A stretch of 64,000 nt of DNA. It comes from Mytilus californianus (lineage: Eukaryota; Mollusca; Bivalvia; Mytilida; Mytilidae). Position 1 is the first letter of the stretch, and every line of letters starts with the position of its first letter. Position numbers and translations under genes: made by a program. Positions 61,069 to 64,000 of the stretch are shown piece by piece. Under the pieces are notes generated by a model, which saw only the letters and a list, made by a program, of their open reading frames with translations, had not been told where the DNA came from and ran no database searches. The stretch is taken from NCBI RefSeq assembly GCF_021869535.1, contig NW_026262668.1:138805635-138869634 (forward strand), written 5' to 3'.

Positions 61069-61214
61069 AAGCAAAAAAATCAACCATGGACTTGGTGTAA
61101 TAAATTTGGCTCTCAATGAAAGCATGCTTGGTTTAAGCTTTATAAGGCAATCATGGCTCTGATGTGGTATATCTGGCTACATCATAATTCTGTAACCATA
61201 ATAGATATGTTTTT

Positions 61215-61582
61215 TCTTAATTTTCAGTATATGTTGAAGAAGAACAAGCTGACCAGCATCCTGATCTAGTATATATTTTTTATTTTCAGTGTATGTTGGA
61301 GAAGAAGAAGCTAACCAGGACCCTGATCTGGTATATGTATTTTATTTTCAGTGTATGTTGGAGAAGAACAAGCTGACCAGGACCTTGATCTAGTATATAC
61401 TTTATATTTTCAGTGTATGTTGAAGAACAAGCTGACCAGGACCCTGATCTAGTATATACTTTATATTTTCAGTGTATATTGGAGAAGAACAAGCTGACCA
61501 GGACCCTGATCTAGTATATACTTTATATTTTCAGTGTATGTTGGAGAAGAACAAGCTGACCAGGACCCTGATCTAGTATATA
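61215..61582 (+). repeat. 62-bp tandem repeat carrying the exon 10 acceptor, x6
   Basis: Each unit has a pyrimidine/A-rich tract ending tattttcag (ttttcag in the first) and about 47 nt of exon 10 (tgtatgttggagaagaacaa, gctgaccaggaccctgatct, agtatata). Exon-like starts are at 61228, 61290, 61352, 61414, 61473 and 61535; spacings 62, 62, 62, 59 and 62. All six keep the AG. Only the sixth runs into the rest of exon 10. Confidence 0.97.
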
Positions 61583-61695
61583 TACCTGACTCTCATCAAA
61601 TCACTGGCTCTTTAACGGGAGCAAATGCTTTAGAAAACTCACTCATGTTATTACAAGAAAGTTTAGAGAGTGGTGCTGCGCTGGCACAATTTGAT
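61535..61695 (+). CDS. PTPN4: FERM-PDZ tyrosine phosphatase, exon 10 (PDZ-phosphatase linker)
   Basis: 161 nt from the last of six acceptors to donor gtaagt at 61696; completes the codon split after exon 9 and ends in phase 0. Reads VYVGEEQADQDPDLVYIPDS, then ...SLMLLQESLESGAALAQFD. The end matches the family's segment before the phosphatase domain, where a glycine-alanine/threonine step precedes QFxQLYRKKPG. Only this acceptor keeps the frame into exon 11; the five upstream ones lead to stops. Confidence 0.93.
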
Positions 61696-62271
61696 GTAAG
61701 TTCAACTTTGTGGAGAATAGCAATCTGTAAAATTTAAAAAGAGTTACTTGTATACATAACTGAAGTTTATAAATAATCATGGTCCTGACACAAAAACTAC
61801 TGCAACAGATTTATGAGGAAAAACAATAGAAATACACATTACATAAGTTTTTAGGTCAACATCACAAATGTGTTGACCAATACGATGTGTCTGTGTAGCT
61901 ACATGTTTTAGCTGTCTTAGATTTTGTGATACCAGAATAGTCGTCTGAACTGTTAATTTACCAATTGTGACATTTTAAGTGTAAATTTACATGGTGGTTG
62001 ATGCATGTATAACAGGAGATGATTACCCTATACCTTCACTTGCTCCTTTTGGAGTTTCATGCCATTCCATCTTCTTAATGGATTTATCAGATTTGAACAT
62101 TGATTAACTACTGTTGCCTCTATATTTTTTTTAAACTTCTCATTATAATTTGAAAGTTTTTCACATTAATGCTACAGAAAAAGGAAAAAGTAAAAAATTA
62201 ATTGCTGCATTTAGAAATATAATAAAGCAAATAAGAGACCACGGTTTACAATATTCCATTTTATATTGTAG
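61696..62271. other. intron 10
   Basis: 576-bp intron, gtaagt to tttatattgtag. Nothing else recognised. Confidence 0.85.
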
Positions 62272-62362
62272 CAATTATACAGAAAGAAACCTGGAATGAC
62301 AATGAATGCTGCCAGACAAGATGCCAATATTGCCAAGAATAGATACAGAGATATATCTCCCT
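62272..62362 (+). CDS. PTPN4: FERM-PDZ tyrosine phosphatase, exon 11 (phosphatase domain start)
   Basis: 91 nt, acceptor ttttatattgtag, donor gtaggt. Reads QLYRKKPGMTMNAARQDANI and AKNRYRDISP, ending in a split Tyr codon. KNRYRDISPYD is conserved tyrosine-phosphatase motif 1 (phosphotyrosine-recognition loop region), and QLYRKKPGMTM is specific to PTPN3/PTPN4. Confidence 0.97.
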
Positions 62363-62794
62363 GTAGGTTTATTTACACACTACACTCTCCCATCCTATCA
62401 CCCTGACCTAATTTGTACATGTAATTATATATTACTACACTCCTCTTCTATCAACTCAACCCAATTTGTACGTGTCAGGTTTGTATCACCACCATCCCCC
62501 TTCATATCACCATGAAACAAACAACCCACTCAATGTTTGGATGGACATAGAAATACATTTGATTGTAAGGTTTTTTGTTATTTCAATATACAATTTACTC
62601 CTTCCTCTGACCAAAACTCCATAACGTTATAAGAAAAGCATGCATTAAAAAAAGATCTTGCCATGCTGCACAAATTAAGGTAACCAAATTGTCTTGTAAA
62701 CAAACTCTTAAATTAATATATTGGTACTTTTGTTGAGACTGCATGCAGTAGTATCCTACACCCTTACTCAGTCCTGAATAACCCATCCAATATA
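62363..62794. other. intron 11, part
   Basis: AT-rich intron. Apparent frames from 62306 and on the minus strand at 62595 are read-through or shadows. Confidence 0.75.
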
Positions 62795-62994
62795 CTGTGG
62801 ATTCATTTATTATCGTGGGTACTCATTTTCGTGGATTGAGGAAAACTTGCATTTTCGTGGATATTTGATTTCGTGGTTTTGCCAAAGTCTGCATATAACC
62901 TTATAGAAAATTTGTAATGCATTGAACACTTAATTTCGTGGTTCCCATGAAATCAAAGGAAATTGGTATCCAATGAATAATACTGAATCCATAG
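62795..62994. mobile_element. TA-flanked MITE, 200 bp
   Basis: The ends ctgtggattcatttattatc and (reverse) ctatggattcagtattattc form terminal inverted repeats of roughly 35 bp. TA lies immediately outside both ends (62793-62794 and 62995-62996), as for Tc1/mariner-type elements. The body repeats ttcgtgg several times (ttttcgtggattgagg, ttttcgtggatatttg, tttcgtggtt). No coding capacity. Confidence 0.85.
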
Positions 62995-63192
62995 TAGCTG
63001 AGAAAGAGTTGTTTGCCTTTGTATGTTTATTTGCAGGTTTTAAAGGTTGATGAGAATTGATGAAGTTTAGTTTTAACCCTTGTTTAAAATCTTGTCAATA
63101 AGACTACATAACCATCAACCATATAATATTACAAACTTTTGACTTAATAATTAGGAAAGTGAATATTGTTAATTTTGATATTTTCTTTACAG

Positions 63193-63254
63193 ATGACCAA
63201 ACTAGAGTAATATTAAAAGGACAGACAGATTATATTAATGCCAATTATGTAAAT
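63193..63254 (+). CDS. PTPN4: FERM-PDZ tyrosine phosphatase, exon 12 (phosphatase domain)
   Basis: 62 nt, acceptor ttttctttacag, donor gtaagt. Reads YDQTRVILKGQTDYINANYV then N. DYINANYV is conserved phosphatase motif 2. Ends in phase 0. Confidence 0.97.
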
Positions 63255-63383
63255 GTAAGTATCAATCATTATTTTATGATCTAGTACAGAAATTCCCTGT
63301 TTACATAATCATTGTAACTTATTTCATATGTAGTTCTATTTTTCTCCTCTGGTATAATCATTAACACATTTACATGGATTCTC

Positions 63384-63608
63384 AGCTGCCTCAATTATAA
63401 AGAAGCATGCTTTCCTTGACTACAGGAGGTCATGAGTCTGATCCTTCCTGGGTCAAACCAGACTATAATTGGTATTTTCTTGTTCCCTGCAAAGCATGTG
63501 GCATATTGGAGTAAAAAAGGGACTTGCTTGGAGTTACAAAAATGTATTTTGACGGGATGACATGTCTTCATACTGATCGCTAATTTGTGAGCTAGTAGAA
63601 TAAAAATC
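63384..63608 (+). mobile_element. degenerate tRNA-derived SINE
   Basis: A tRNA-like head (aagcatgctttccttgacta, gtctgatccttcctgggtca) is followed by a body with gcatgtggcatattggagta and ggatgacatgtcttcatact. I recall similar body motifs in a common mussel SINE. The boxes are degraded, so it is old. Confidence 0.55.
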
Positions 63609-63888
63609 TGTTCAGTGATTTGGTCTAGTACAGAGTGGGGTCATATTCATATTCCTTTCACAACAACATGTTCTATGCAAGATGGTTGAAAATTTGTCAA
63701 CCGGATATAAAGCATCCATCTCAATTACAGATGTTTGACAAGAAAAATTGTGACACCTGTTCAATGTCTTCATTTATATGTCGTACCTCTTATCATTAAA
63801 ACAATTCACTATAACTTATTAACATGTTTTTATAAGATATTTTGTGAAAAAAAAACCACTTAGACACAAGTTTACATTGTATTTATAG

Positions 63889-64000
63889 ATGGAAATCCCT
63901 GGTTCAGGAATTGTGAACCGTTACATCGCTGCTCAAGGACCTTTACCGGCTACGTGTACAGATTTCTGGCAGATGGTGTGGGAACAACACACATCATTAC
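63889..64000 (+). CDS. PTPN4: FERM-PDZ tyrosine phosphatase, exon 13 (phosphatase domain, cut by window end)
   Basis: Acceptor ttgtatttatag; reads [20 protein letters not shown] and [16 protein letters not shown], open to the window end. [22 protein letters not shown] is the classical tyrosine-phosphatase core, here closest to PTPN3/PTPN4. The WPD loop and the catalytic HCSAGxGRTG loop would follow to the right of the window, so catalytic competence cannot be judged. Confidence 0.97.
   Translation, partial: MEIPGSGIVNRYIAAQGPLPATCTDFWQMVWEQHTSL

Noticed and set aside
61228-61534. The upstream exon 10 copies as separate microexons
   Set aside because: Each would need a donor after about 47 nt. 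The sequence there is ctagtatata, or ctggtatatg in copy 2, which is weak at best.

Overview
The window is animal nuclear DNA: AT-rich, intron-rich, with GT-AG introns and no bacterial features. Several dispersed repeats (R1-R3 below, the tRNA-derived SINEs and a TA-flanked MITE) look like repeats I associate with bivalve molluscs, most probably a mussel of the Mytilus type. That attribution rests on recollection, not on a search. One plus-strand gene spans the whole window and is cut at both ends.

The gene is a FERM-PDZ protein tyrosine phosphatase, the invertebrate counterpart of vertebrate PTPN3/PTPN4 (Drosophila Ptpmeg). I place 13 exons, numbered within this window: 572-660, 2147-2210, 2663-2823, 4367-4435, 6173-6436, 37401-37551, 55415-55504, 55740-55883, 56755-56824, 61535-61695, 62272-62362, 63193-63254 and 63889-64000. 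All phases join without a break, giving 1528 coding nt (about 509 codons). They encode the end of the FERM domain, the FERM-adjacent/linker region, a complete PDZ domain and the start of the phosphatase domain. The catalytic cysteine loop lies beyond the right edge and the start codon beyond the left edge.

The main unexpected element is a further coding exon (exon N) in the 17.9-kb intron 6. It has an open frame from an ATG at 49432 and a strong donor at 50670/50671, giving 413 codons. It ends in phase 0, which fits the PDZ exon at 55415. It can be an alternative first exon (FERM-less isoform) or, from an in-phase acceptor at 49488, a 394-codon cassette. Its product is basic, has an RS tract and three tandem repeats, and I recognise no domain. 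A second candidate is an alternative last exon at 7492-7717, in phase with exon 5, which would end the protein before PDZ and phosphatase.

The second theme is local tandem amplification. By my tally about 9 kb is minisatellite (units about 23-62 bp). In five places the amplified unit includes or directly abuts an exon edge: exon 1 body, exon 6 acceptor (x3), exon 6 donor (about x7), exon N donor (x2 intact plus decayed copies) and exon 10 acceptor (x6). All six exon 10 copies keep an intact acceptor; use of any of the five upstream ones leads to an in-frame stop.

The rest is intron. It holds dispersed repeats (R1-R4 and others), a tRNA-derived SINE beside the exon 6 donor, a TA-flanked MITE, two long hairpin elements, and minisatellites that grew inside R2 and R3 copies. 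Long stretches look single-copy and non-coding.
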